This document shows, piece after piece, positions 46,547-54,967 of a stretch of 64,000 nucleotides of DNA. Under the pieces are notes generated by a model that was not told the DNA's origin, made no database searches, and was given only the letters and a program-made list of their open reading frames with translations. Position 1 is the stretch's first letter. Every line of letters begins with the position of its first letter. This DNA is from an uncultured Bacteroidales bacterium (GTDB taxonomy: Bacteria; Bacteroidota; Bacteroidia; Bacteroidales; UBA932), in contig CALUTY010000009.1 in assembly GCA_944323825.1 (NCBI GenBank), positions 79,887-143,886 of the forward strand, given 5' to 3'. Position numbers and translations under genes: made by a program.

Positions 46547-46565
46547 CGATGCCGCAAAAAAAATA

Positions 46566-46979
46566 TCAGTCTGCCCGGCTCATCAGCAGCTTCCCGTGCC
46601 GTATCCCCTTGATGGAAGTAAGGCGGTCCGAGAGCTCCGTCAGCCTGTGCGCCTCCCCCATCACGACAGTCACCTGCAGGCAGAATCCGCTGTTCATATA
46701 ATACTGCGAGGAGGACAGGATGACATCCCGATAACTCTGCTGGATGTCAGCAATCTTTGATATTATGTCCTTCCGGTCCTGGGCATGCATTATGACCACC
46801 GTACCGGCGACGATATGGTTGCATTGCCATTTGTTCTCGGCAACATTCTTCTCCACCAGAAAACGGATAGCCTGTGAGCGGTTGGCAAAGCCGTTTTCCG
46901 CGACATAGCTGTCCAATGCTTCCAGCAGACTGTCTTCAAGTGAGACGCCGAATCTTTTAAGTGCCATATGATCATTCAT
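46566..46979 (-). CDS. NikR-like ribbon-helix-helix regulator lacking the histidine ligands
   Basis: 137 residues, or 133 from MALKRFG. The ribbon-helix-helix part (KRFGVSLEDSLLEALDSYVAENGFANRSQAIRFLV, in part) and the ACT-like C-terminal domain ending KGIRHGKLL match NikR throughout. The nickel ligands of E. coli NikR are His76, His87, His89 and Cys95; aligned residues here are Gln81, Gln92, Tyr94 and Cys100, so only the Cys remains. It may sense another metal or a different ligand, or act without metal. It probably controls the adjacent TonB receptor through the palindrome downstream of its gene. A TAATTTTG box lies at 47072-47079. Confidence 0.88.
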   Translation of the reverse strand: MNDHMALKRFGVSLEDSLLEALDSYVAENGFANRSQAIRFLVEKNVAENKWQCNHIVAGTVVIMHAQDRKDIISKIADIQQSYRDVILSSSQYYMNSGFCLQVTVVMGEAHRLTELSDRLTSIKGIRHGKLLMSRAD

Positions 46980-47071
46980 AAAAAGGGACGGAATGACTCA
47001 GTCGGCGGCATTCCGTTCCCATGGAAACAAAAAACTGAATTTGTCCGAGCTTTGCAGTCAGATTCACGATG

Positions 47072-47079
47072 CAAAATTA
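47072..47079 (-). promoter_or_regulatory. -7 box of the NikR-like gene
   Basis: TAATTTTG on the minus strand, 92 bases before the start codon. A TTTG lies upstream at a longer than usual distance, so only the -7 box is supported. Confidence 0.45.
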
Positions 47080-47157
47080 TGCACTTCCGCAGAATGACGG
47101 AAAATACAAATGACGGATATTGTTACAAGAATTACTGAAGTCTGAATTTCATTGCCT

Positions 47158-48249
47158 TCATTGCTCCGGCTTTGACTTAAGGATACCCGATGACTGCAGA
47201 AGAAAATATATGGCGGCCGCCAATATGATGAATGTCATGACTATCGCCCAGATGTTGGTCTCCCGTGAAACAGCATCCAGTTCATAGTCACCGTACAGGA
47301 GCCTGTAGCAGTCCACCTTCCACACCGGAGTGCCGTCATCAAGCACCGGGGCGTCTGTCCTCACGACCTTTCCGGGAAGATTGACACGGTTCTCAAATGA
47401 AAGGGAAAAATATTCAAGAACCTTTTCGCTTTCGTGGTAAGCAGAATCAATCGCACTGCTGTTGCGCACATAGACTTCATGGAAGAATGGTGCACCAGCC
47501 ATCAGACTGTCGAACTGTCTGCAGAATTCCTCCGGAGTCCAGCCGAGCATATCCCCTTTGGTCATGGAACTGAAGACCTTTTCCTTTTCTGACTTTGCAG
47601 CGGCAAGCTGTTCCGGGGAAAGGAAACCTTTTATCGCCCCGTATGCCACCGTGAAGACATTTGCATTTATCCATCTTGAGAATGAGGTGTTGATCTTGTC
47701 AAGACTGTTGTAAAGCTCCACACCGTTGCTGCCCTCCGGAACCACAACCTTCAGAAGGAAATTCCGCTGTTCCTCTGGGGAAAGATATCTGTCCAGCGGC
47801 ACCGGAAGGCTGTCAATTCCGGCATATACGGCATTATAGCGGTATTCTGTGAAAAACCACCTGAATTTCCTCGATACATTTTCTTGCGGGAAAAGCAGAG
47901 GGTTGCCCTCCATTTCCGGAGAGGCTGGCACAAAACATTTTTCAGAAAATGAATTGAAACGTCTGGTGGCAGAAACATTCATCAATACATTTTCGCCGTC
48001 AGCCACAACGCTGAAAGGCTTTTCCAATCTGAAAATGCTCCATAGCGAGTCAACTGAAAACATGAACGCTCCCCTGCCCCCGTTATCGGCAAGGTCAGAT
48101 GAATCGGCACCGGCATATACAGTCCTGTCAAAGGAAAGGTCCCTGTGGATGTCAGTTGTCATATAATGATATGACACGCAGGACGACGCCAAAAGCAATG
48201 GCATGATTGCGGATGACATCTTCACCAAAGTTTGTAACAGTGATTTCAT
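47158..48249 (-). CDS. lipoprotein of unknown function with a C-terminal membrane helix
   Basis: 363 residues. The signal peptide ends LLLASSCVSYHY (Cys24). No known domain is recognised. The body is rich in aromatic residues and acidic helices (for example LSPEEQRNFLLKVVVPEGSNGVELYNSL in part), and a single membrane helix lies near the C-terminus (NIWAIVMTFIILAAAIYFLL). It follows a sigma/anti-sigma pair by 44 bases and is probably in the same operon, so may be an envelope-stress output or sensor. Confidence 0.75.
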   Translation of the reverse strand: MKSLLQTLVKMSSAIMPLLLASSCVSYHYMTTDIHRDLSFDRTVYAGADSSDLADNGGRGAFMFSVDSLWSIFRLEKPFSVVADGENVLMNVSATRRFNSFSEKCFVPASPEMEGNPLLFPQENVSRKFRWFFTEYRYNAVYAGIDSLPVPLDRYLSPEEQRNFLLKVVVPEGSNGVELYNSLDKINTSFSRWINANVFTVAYGAIKGFLSPEQLAAAKSEKEKVFSSMTKGDMLGWTPEEFCRQFDSLMAGAPFFHEVYVRNSSAIDSAYHESEKVLEYFSLSFENRVNLPGKVVRTDAPVLDDGTPVWKVDCYRLLYGDYELDAVSRETNIWAIVMTFIILAAAIYFLLQSSGILKSKPEQ

Positions 48250-48293
48250 GATATATGCAATTTATTGAAATGATTATTTTTATATATGCCGTA

Positions 48294-48755
48294 TCAATCG
48301 GGGCTTAGACAAGAATTTCCGGGCAGCAGTTTTTCGGCAGCGGCTTTCCTCTGCAGCGATGCGAGATAGCCCTCATATTGCCGGGGAAGACGCCTGTGGC
48401 TGATAGATGGTCCGTCTGTCACCTTCTGCGCCGCGACATCACTGTCTGACAGGTCTGCGTGTGCTGCCATATCTGAAAAGTCTGCCGCCATCGGTGCCGC
48501 ATCACATTCAGACTGTTTTTTCTGTTTTCCGTCACCGGAAAATGCAGCCGGCAGCATAAGGACAAATGTCAGCACGGCGGCGGCAATCATGGAAATCACG
48601 GCACACCGTCCATTTCCCTGCACATCCTTTTCATGCCCGCAGACAGAAATCCGGGACATCACCGATGCTTCAATCAGCTCTTTTGAAGGGAGCTCTCTGC
48701 CTATCCGGTTCAGATTGCCGGCAAATTTTTCATATTCTCCGTTCATCATTGGCAT
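48294..48755 (-). CDS. single-pass membrane protein, putative anti-sigma factor
   Basis: 153 residues. A short cytoplasmic part (about 1-50) is followed by one membrane helix (about 52-72, AVISMIAAAVLTFVLMLPAA) and a periplasmic tail of about 80 residues rich in Asp, Ala and Ser. It starts 5 bases after the sigma-factor stop, the usual place for an anti-sigma. There is no zinc-finger (HxxxCxxC) motif, so the identification rests on position and topology. Confidence 0.7.
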   Translation of the reverse strand: MPMMNGEYEKFAGNLNRIGRELPSKELIEASVMSRISVCGHEKDVQGNGRCAVISMIAAAVLTFVLMLPAAFSGDGKQKKQSECDAAPMAADFSDMAAHADLSDSDVAAQKVTDGPSISHRRLPRQYEGYLASLQRKAAAEKLLPGNSCLSPD

Positions 48756-48760
48756 TAAAT

Positions 48761-49372
48761 TTAAAATTGTCTGGACACCATCTCCCGGATGGCCTTCCTG
48801 GCATGGTAGAGATTGCTTTTTATCCTGTCCGGAGTCATTCCTGTAATAGCGGAAACCTCATCTGTGCCAAGACCTTCAAGCTCCTTCAGAACAAATGTGA
48901 TGCGTTGTTTCGGCGTGAGCCTTGAAGCGGCGGCAATGAATGTTGACCAGGTTTCCTGCAGTATCACCCTGTCTTCCGGCGAAATCTCAACCGGGAGCAG
49001 ACGGTCGGGCAGCCCGCCTGCATCGGAAAGCTCCAATCGGCTGAAGGGATGGGTGATGCGTCTTCTTCTGATGAAATCGATGCAAAGATTGCATGTGATC
49101 CTGTATATCCATGAGGCAAAGGGACGGCGGCCGTCGTATGATGCGGCCTTTCTCCAGACCCTGATGAACACCTCCTGGGCAATGTCCTCCGCCTCAGATT
49201 CGTCACAGACTATCTTGAAAGCAGTCCGGAAGACCAGATCCCCGTAATTCCTGATGACAGACCTCAATGCCTCCTCGTCCCCGTCAGCGACAGACCGGGC
49301 CAGCACATTGTCCCGTATCTGCTGAACATCTGCGGCATTGTCGGATATATGTCTGTCCTGTTTCATCGGCAA
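48761..49372 (-). CDS. ECF RNA polymerase sigma factor (RpoE-like)
   Basis: 203 residues. Region 2 (AEDIAQEVFIRVWRKAASYDGRRPFASWIYRITCNLCIDFIRRR in part) and region 4 (RLTPKQRITFVLKELEGLGTDEVSAITGMTPDRIKSNLYHARKAI in part) are clear. It is of the general RpoE type, not the FecR-linked type at 4792-5325. It leads a three-gene operon with an anti-sigma-like gene and a lipoprotein. A near-consensus TACTTTCG box lies about 80 bases upstream. Confidence 0.92.
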   Translation of the reverse strand: MPMKQDRHISDNAADVQQIRDNVLARSVADGDEEALRSVIRNYGDLVFRTAFKIVCDESEAEDIAQEVFIRVWRKAASYDGRRPFASWIYRITCNLCIDFIRRRRITHPFSRLELSDAGGLPDRLLPVEISPEDRVILQETWSTFIAAASRLTPKQRITFVLKELEGLGTDEVSAITGMTPDRIKSNLYHARKAIREMVSRQF

Positions 49373-49484
49373 TCAGTTCTCCTTCAGCAGACAGGACAGC
49401 CTGAGGCTTTCCCTTTTCTGCCGTCTTCACAATTAATACGAAAAAACGCCGCGAAAGTAAAAAAGAAAAATCAACTGACATGCG

Positions 49485-49508
49485 AAAAAAAAATATCCCC
49501 ATTGGGAT
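49485..49508 (-). terminator. intrinsic terminator of the following membrane-protein gene
   Basis: ATCCC (49495-49499) pairs with GGGAT (49504-49508), followed on the minus strand by a run of nine T (49493-49485). It begins four bases after the stop codon at 49513. Confidence 0.7.
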
Positions 49509-49512
49509 GAAG

Positions 49513-50232
49513 TCATCTGGCGTCCGGGGAATCAAGACATGCCCTGTATAGGGATTCCGTTTCGGAAGGATTTTTTGTGTTGAAAATGATGATCTCTCCC
49601 GTATCAAGTCCCAGAAGCACGAAAGGAGGGTATTTCAGGTCCACATAAAGGCGGCAGGAGCCGAAACCTTCAATGCTGAAATGTCCTTTCTGGATGTTTC
49701 CCATCCCTATGCCGTTTGTCCGGACTTCAATCTCCGGAAGTGAGTCAAGGAGCTGCACGGAGCGGATGCTACCGCGGTCCACCGTCATCCCGTATGAGCC
49801 GCTGATTTCAATCTCGTCTTCAGTGACCGCAATCCTCACCGGCCTTGACCAGGACCAGAGCATGATGCAGATGGCAACCATGAAGACAGCCACGACAATG
49901 ATATGGACATTCGCTTTCTTCCGCTGCGTATTATGGTCATATTTCCGGAGCACTGCCGTCAGGACAATAACCCCGGCCATCATCGCAACTATACAAAGAG
50001 CCAGGGCAAGTGCCGGATGTCCCATAAAATAAGTGACATAGTACAGGACCGCACACGCCAGCCCGGTAACCGCCATTATCACTGCAGAACTTTTCCCGGC
50101 AGCCTTCATGTCCACCTTTTCCCTCTCCTGAGGTGTCATCAGCGAATAGAAAGAAATCAGCCCGGGCCATTTCATGGCCACAAGCCCGGCTGCAACAAGC
50201 AGAACCGCGATAATGAGTCCGATGTATATCAT
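49513..50232 (-). CDS. membrane protein with DUF3784-like N-terminus and PH-like C-terminus
   Basis: 239 residues from MIYIGLIIAVLL. Four membrane segments lie in about 1-125, in a pattern like DUF3784 (AAGLVAMKWPGLISFYSLMTPQEREKVD in part). The C-terminal part (about 130-239) is a beta-rich domain (AVTEDEIEISGSYGMTVDRGSI and LYVDLKYPPFVLLGLDTGEIIIFNT in part) like bacterial PH domains. Function unknown. The open frame reaches 50307, but the N-terminal Met at 50232 gives the usual start. A TAAATTTG box is at 50295-50302. Confidence 0.8.
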   Translation of the reverse strand: MIYIGLIIAVLLVAAGLVAMKWPGLISFYSLMTPQEREKVDMKAAGKSSAVIMAVTGLACAVLYYVTYFMGHPALALALCIVAMMAGVIVLTAVLRKYDHNTQRKKANVHIIVVAVFMVAICIMLWSWSRPVRIAVTEDEIEISGSYGMTVDRGSIRSVQLLDSLPEIEVRTNGIGMGNIQKGHFSIEGFGSCRLYVDLKYPPFVLLGLDTGEIIIFNTKNPSETESLYRACLDSPDAR

Positions 50233-50294
50233 GGTGTAAAAATTGGTCAAGTAAATGATATTACAAACATTTTTTAAATATACTGCAAAATATA

Positions 50295-50302
50295 CAAATT
50301 TA
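50295..50302 (-). promoter_or_regulatory. -7 box of the DUF3784-like gene
   Basis: TAAATTTG on the minus strand matches TAnnTTTG, 62 bases before the start. The surrounding 50233-50344 is AT-rich. Confidence 0.45.
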
Positions 50303-50344
50303 TACAACTTATAGACTGCAATTTTTACACATTTTATGCAGTGG

Positions 50345-51120
50345 TCAGGTTAAAAAATATTCCGCTATCTCCTTCATACGGGAAGACTGGGACACATGGA
50401 ACGGGCAGCGGAGGTCACAGTGGCCGCAGGAGATGCAGGCATCGGCCTTGACGGCAAGGCTTTGATAGTGGCTGACGGCAAGGCGGTCGCCGGTCTTTGC
50501 AAGGTCATAATATTTGTTGACGAGGCCGACATCGATGTGGCGGGGACAGGGCTGGCAATGGTTGCAATAGACACAGATGCCTTCGGCCTCGGCAGGAGTG
50601 AATGAGCCTATGACAGAATAGTCCCGTTCAGACGCCGGGGCCTCAAGGAAGCCGAGGACATCATCAAGGTCGGCACTGTTGCGGACGCCCGGAAGGACGG
50701 TAAGCACACCGGGCTTGTCAAGGGCATACTGGATGCACTGGTACCTGCTCAAAGCCCTGTGGGGCAGTGGATGAAACCGAAGTCGATATAGTCAGTACGG
50801 AGCATCTTCATCTGCCATTCGACTGATTTCCTGATTTTTTCGGGATTTGTGGTCCAGCCGTAGCTCCCGGACTCATAGTTTGCGCCGAAATGTATCTGGA
50901 AAAGCGCCGAGGAGCGTTTTCCCGTCGCTGCAAGAGCATCCCCATACGGCGCAAACGGCTTTGAATCGCCCGCTGCCATATCAAAGTAATTCACTCCCTT
51001 TTCAAGGGCATGTTCTACTGTTTCCTGTATTTTCTTTGCAGATGCCCCGCCTATCGAACTTGAGCCGAGTCCGATCACGCTGATATCCTTTCCGCTTCTG
51101 ACATTTTTCCTGTATTCCAT
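50345..51120 (-). pseudogene. aldo/keto reductase with 4Fe-4S tail, internal deletion and frame change
   Basis: The 5' part (50749-51120) codes for MEYRKNVRSGKD, NYFDMAAGD and YIDFGFIHC and then stops after PTGL. The 3' part (50345-50752) begins in another frame at ALSRYQCIQYALDKPGVLTVLPGVRN and carries two ferredoxin-like clusters (CVYCNHCQPCP, CISCGHCDLRCP). Together they give about 258 residues where the family has about 370, so about 110 residues of the barrel are gone. The deletion, not a single-base error, explains the break. A TAAATTTG promoter box remains at 51156-51163. Confidence 0.88.
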
Positions 51121-51155
51121 AACAAACTGTGATATTTTCCGTCAATACGACGGTG

Positions 51156-51163
51156 CAAATTTA
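51156..51163 (-). promoter_or_regulatory. -7 box before the aldo/keto reductase remnant
   Basis: TAAATTTG on the minus strand, 36 bases before the start codon of the broken gene. Confidence 0.5.
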
Positions 51164-51209
51164 CATTCTTCTGTGCCTGTCCGTTGTATACGGATTACGG
51201 AAATTTTAA

Positions 51210-51217
51210 TATTTTTG
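51210..51217 (+). promoter_or_regulatory. -7 box before the AraC-type regulator
   Basis: TATTTTTG matches TAnnTTTG. A transcript would begin near 51221, which excludes the first open start at 51184 and leaves ATG 51238 or 51289. Confidence 0.5.
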
Positions 51218-51288
51218 TTCATCTCAATTTGTTCTCCATGTCATGGCATCGCCGGCATGAACACAAAAATGGTTTAAAGGGCATTGAA

Positions 51289-51876
51289 ATGGGAAATGCA
51301 GGAAAGGAAGCGGGTACCGTGCTGCACATCAAGAACATGGTGTGCAACAGGTGCATAATGGCGGTGGAAGGCTGCCTGAAACAGTCAGGGCTGCATCCGG
51401 CACATGTGGAACTCGGGACGGCGGTCATCAGCGAAGAACTGACAGACGAGATGCTCGGGAAGGTAAGGAATGCCTTGGAGGCGCTTGGACTTGAACTGAT
51501 TGATGACAGGAAGTCGCTGCTGATAGAGCAGATACGCTCTGAAGTGATCAAGCTTGTGCACTATGGAGGCAACGGGCTGAAAGTGAACCTTTCCGAACAT
51601 CTTTCATCGAAGCTGAACCGGGACTACAGCTCCCTGAGCAAGCTGTTTTCCGAAGTCACCGGCACCACGGTGGAAAAATATTTCATAGCACAGAAAATCG
51701 AGCGGGCAAAAGAGCTCCTGGCTTACGGAGAACTTAGCCTCAATGAGATAGCCGACATCCTCGGCTACTCCAGCTCGGCATATCTCAGCGCCCAGTTCAA
51801 AAGCGTCACAGGACTGACCCCCACGCATTTCAGGCAGATCGGGGAAAACCGCCGCAAACCGCTGGACGAGGTATGA
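51289..51876 (+). CDS. AraC-family regulator with metal-binding-like N-terminus
   Basis: 195 residues from MGNAGKEAG; ATG 51238 is an alternative. The N-terminal about 75 residues resemble a heavy-metal-associated fold with HIKNMVCNRCIMAVEGCLKQSG, where the MxCxxC spacing of copper chaperones is MVCNRC. The C-terminal AraC DNA-binding domain (about 95-185) has LSKLFSEVTGTTVEKYFIAQKIERAKELL (in part) and IADILGYSSSAYLSAQFKSVTG (in part). It lies 112 bases upstream of copA on the same strand and probably senses copper to control it. Confidence 0.9.
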   Translation: MGNAGKEAGTVLHIKNMVCNRCIMAVEGCLKQSGLHPAHVELGTAVISEELTDEMLGKVRNALEALGLELIDDRKSLLIEQIRSEVIKLVHYGGNGLKVNLSEHLSSKLNRDYSSLSKLFSEVTGTTVEKYFIAQKIERAKELLAYGELSLNEIADILGYSSSAYLSAQFKSVTGLTPTHFRQIGENRRKPLDEV

Positions 51877-51955
51877 ATCCGGCAAACCACCGGTCATGGT
51901 ACAAAACTTATAAAATCCTTCCATAATTCCATAACGGTTTTTCTGCAGACTGAGG

Positions 51956-51963
51956 TAACTTTG
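51956..51963 (+). promoter_or_regulatory. -7 box of copA
   Basis: TAACTTTG matches TAnnTTTG and lies 25 bases before the copA start, so copA has its own promoter. No clear -33 TTTG; an activator such as the upstream AraC protein may be needed. Confidence 0.6.
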
Positions 51964-51988
51964 CCATAGACAAAAATGGAAATTGACT

Positions 51989-54766
51989 ATGGCAGAAGAC
52001 GGAAAAATCGTAAAAGATACATTCCCTGTCGTTGGCATGAGCTGCGCAGCATGTGCCTCGAGGGTTGAAAAGACTCTCGCCGGGCAGCCCGGAGTGCGGA
52101 TGGCGGCGGTAAACTATGCGGCAGCGACCGTTAAAGTGGAATATGACAGGACAGAATGCACTGCGGAATCACTGCAGAAGGCGGTGCAGGATGCAGGATA
52201 CGACTTGCTTGTACAAAAGGACGGCAATGCGGCGGACGAGGCGGAGAAGGCGCATGACGAAAGGTATGCACAACTGAAATCCAGGACAATCTGGGCGATA
52301 GTGCTTTCGCTGCCGGTGGCGGTCATCGGAATGTTTTTCATGGACATGCCATACGCTGAATATATAATGTGGGCGCTGTCCACTCCTGTGGTTTTCTGGC
52401 TCGGAAGAGGCTTCTTCATCAGCGCATGGAAACAGCTCAGGCACCGCACCGCCAACATGGACACCCTCGTGGCCAACAGCACAGGCATCGCATACCTGTT
52501 CAGCGTGTTCAACATGCTTTTCCCTGAATTCTGGCTTTCACGAGGCATCGAACCTCATGTCTATTTCGAGGCTTCGAGCGTGATAATAGCCTTCATCCTC
52601 TTGGGAAGGCTGATGGAGGAAAAAGCCAAAGGAAACACATCAGACGCAATAAAGAAACTGATGGGACTGCAGCCCAAGACCGTGACGGTGATATCAAGGG
52701 GGAACAATTGTCCTATGGAATATATGGAAATTCCCGTCGGGGCCGTCAGGCCTGGCGACATCATAGCCGTAAAGCCCGGAGAGAGGGTGGCTGTGGACGG
52801 CACCGTAACGGAAGGCAGCTCATATGTGGACGAAAGCATGCTGAGCGGGGAACCTGTGCCGGTGGCAAAACGGAAGGACTCGAAAGTCTTTGCCGGGACC
52901 ATAAACCAGAAAGGGAGCTTCAGGTTCCGTGCTGACAAGGTGGGGACAGACACCCTCCTGTCGAAAATTATAGCAATGGTCCAGGATGCACAGGGCAGCA
53001 AGGCACCGGTCCAGAAACTCGTTGACAGGATAGCCGCCGTCTTCGTGCCTGTCATAATGGGAATCGCTCTCCTCTCATTCATCCTGTGGGCAGTTCTTGA
53101 CGGGGAAAACGGGGTGACGCACGGACTTCTGGCAATGGTGACAGTGCTGATAATAGCATGTCCGTGCGCACTCGGACTGGCCACCCCGACAGCCATTATG
53201 GTCGGAATCGGGAAAGGGGCAGAAAACGGCATACTTATCAAGGATGCCGAAAGCATAGAGACCGCCAGGAAGATAGACACTGTGGTCCTGGACAAGACAG
53301 GGACAGTGACCGAGGGCCGTCCTGAAGTGACACATCTGATATGCTCCCTTCCTGAAGCTCCATCCTGGTCTGACATCATGAAAAGGGAGGCCGATTCCGC
53401 CTCGGGAGCACAAGATACAAAGGTGTCCCGGGAAACATATCTCAAGAACATATTCTTCAGCCTGGAAAAACTGTCCGAACATCCTCTGGCCGAGGCGGTT
53501 GTCAAATATCTGAAAGGCTCGTCGGAAGTCAAAGTGAAGGAATTCGAAAGCATCACAGGGGAAGGTGTCACAGGTGTCTGCGAAGGAAGCAGATATTTTG
53601 CCGGAAACCTCAGACTGATGAAAAAGAACGGAATCAGCATCAGCCCCGACCTGTCACTGAAGGCTGACGAACTTACGGCTGAGGCAAGGACAGTAATCTG
53701 GTTCTCGGACGAAAAGAATGCCCTGGCATTGGCTGCTGTCACCGACAGGATAAAGGAAAGCTCCATCAGGGCCGTCCATACTCTTCAGAATGAAGGAATC
53801 GAGGTATACATGCTAACCGGTGACAATGAGGCGACGGCAGCAGCCGTGGCGGCACAGGCCGGCATAAGGCACTTCAAGGCCGGTGTCCTGCCACAGGACA
53901 AGGCCGGCTTCATCCGCAATCTGCAGCAGAAAGGCAGGAAAGTCGCCATGGCAGGTGATGGGATCAACGACAGCGCAGCCCTTGCCCAGGCGGATCTCGG
54001 CATTGCAATGGGAGGCGGAAGCGACATTGCAATGGATGTGGCGGGGGTGACCATAATATCCTCTGACCTGAGCAAGATCCCTGAGGCACTGAGGCTTTCC
54101 CGCCTGACTGTCCGCACCATCAGGCAGAATCTCTTCTGGGCATTCATCTACAATATGATTGGCGTGCCGATAGCAGCCGGCATCCTCTATCCGGTCAACG
54201 GCTTCCTGCTCAATCCTATGATAGCCGGAGCGGCAATGGCCTTCAGCAGCGTCAGTGTCGTCAGCAACAGCCTGAGGCTGAAACGGAAGAAGCTGGATGC
54301 CGACACTCCCCTGTCCGGCAGGAAAAAAGACAAGGAGAATTCATCAGAAACCTCGGACTATGGATACAATACGGACTCATGCCTGACAAATGACAGTTGT
54401 CACAAAGAAATAAATGGAAAATCTTCAGACATGACAACAGAAAACGGGATTGACCGGTGCCGGACCCAAAATGCCGGATATGGTGAAAACTATGAAACTG
54501 CTGACAAGGAAAAGGAAAAAAAGACTGAATACAAAGACATTAAAAAGGAGAAAATCATGAAAAAGGAATTCACAGTGGAAGGAATGATGTGCAACCATTG
54601 CCGCATGCATGTCGAAAAGGCCCTTAACAAACTCGAAGGAGTCAATGCGACAGTAACCCTCGAACCGCCTGTGGCAACAGTTGAATTCACCGGCGGCCGG
54701 GAATACACCCTGGAAGAGCTCCAGAAACAGGTGTCGGAAGAGGCCGGAGACTATAACCTGAAATAG
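51989..54766 (+). CDS. copA: copper-exporting P-type ATPase fused to a C-terminal CopZ-like domain
   Basis: 925 residues. The N-terminal metal-binding domain has GMSCAACASR. Eight membrane segments, the TGES-type LSGEPVP actuator loop, the ion-channel motif ACPCALGLATP, the phosphorylated Asp in VLDKTGTVTEG, SEHPLAEA and GDGINDSAALAQADLGIAMG (in part) define a Cu+ exporter. After the last membrane helix comes a hydrophilic linker of about 100 residues (low-complexity, Lys/Glu/Asn/Ser-rich), and then a second HMA domain, MKKEFTVEGMMCNHCRMHVEKAL (in part), of 69 residues. An internal ribosome binding site could release that domain as a free chaperone. Confidence 0.93.
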   Translation: MAEDGKIVKDTFPVVGMSCAACASRVEKTLAGQPGVRMAAVNYAAATVKVEYDRTECTAESLQKAVQDAGYDLLVQKDGNAADEAEKAHDERYAQLKSRTIWAIVLSLPVAVIGMFFMDMPYAEYIMWALSTPVVFWLGRGFFISAWKQLRHRTANMDTLVANSTGIAYLFSVFNMLFPEFWLSRGIEPHVYFEASSVIIAFILLGRLMEEKAKGNTSDAIKKLMGLQPKTVTVISRGNNCPMEYMEIPVGAVRPGDIIAVKPGERVAVDGTVTEGSSYVDESMLSGEPVPVAKRKDSKVFAGTINQKGSFRFRADKVGTDTLLSKIIAMVQDAQGSKAPVQKLVDRIAAVFVPVIMGIALLSFILWAVLDGENGVTHGLLAMVTVLIIACPCALGLATPTAIMVGIGKGAENGILIKDAESIETARKIDTVVLDKTGTVTEGRPEVTHLICSLPEAPSWSDIMKREADSASGAQDTKVSRETYLKNIFFSLEKLSEHPLAEAVVKYLKGSSEVKVKEFESITGEGVTGVCEGSRYFAGNLRLMKKNGISISPDLSLKADELTAEARTVIWFSDEKNALALAAVTDRIKESSIRAVHTLQNEGIEVYMLTGDNEATAAAVAAQAGIRHFKAGVLPQDKAGFIRNLQQKGRKVAMAGDGINDSAALAQADLGIAMGGGSDIAMDVAGVTIISSDLSKIPEALRLSRLTVRTIRQNLFWAFIYNMIGVPIAAGILYPVNGFLLNPMIAGAAMAFSSVSVVSNSLRLKRKKLDADTPLSGRKKDKENSSETSDYGYNTDSCLTNDSCHKEINGKSSDMTTENGIDRCRTQNAGYGENYETADKEKEKKTEYKDIKKEKIMKKEFTVEGMMCNHCRMHVEKALNKLEGVNATVTLEPPVATVEFTGGREYTLEELQKQVSEEAGDYNLK
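54545..54559 (+). promoter_or_regulatory. internal ribosome binding site and start for a CopZ-like chaperone
   Basis: AAGGAG (54545-54550), six bases, ATG (54557-54559) lie in frame inside copA. Translation from here would give a 69-residue protein with the MxCxxC copper site (EGMMCNHC), the exact size of a stand-alone CopZ. The linker upstream looks like former spacer between two genes. Confidence 0.6.
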
Positions 54767-54904
54767 GGAAAGCGGTGTGCCGGCACATCGCGACATGATG
54801 ATTGCCTTGAATGAGGTCCAGTAAAGGCTCACCCACGGAAACAGGCAGGTAAAAAATACCCGAAAGTGCAAGTCGGGACATCATAAAATCCTTAAAAGTA
54901 GGTA

Positions 54905-54935
54905 TTGCCGGACAGCTCCATGCCCTGTACATTTG
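54905..54935 (+). promoter_or_regulatory. promoter of the tetR-type gene
   Basis: TTG (54905-54907), 20 bases, TACATTTG (54928-54935) form a -33/-7 pair. Transcription would begin near 54940, so the start codon must be downstream, at ATG 54968. Confidence 0.75.
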
Positions 54936-54967
54936 CAAAAGAAAAACAGAAACATTGTTCATTTCAG

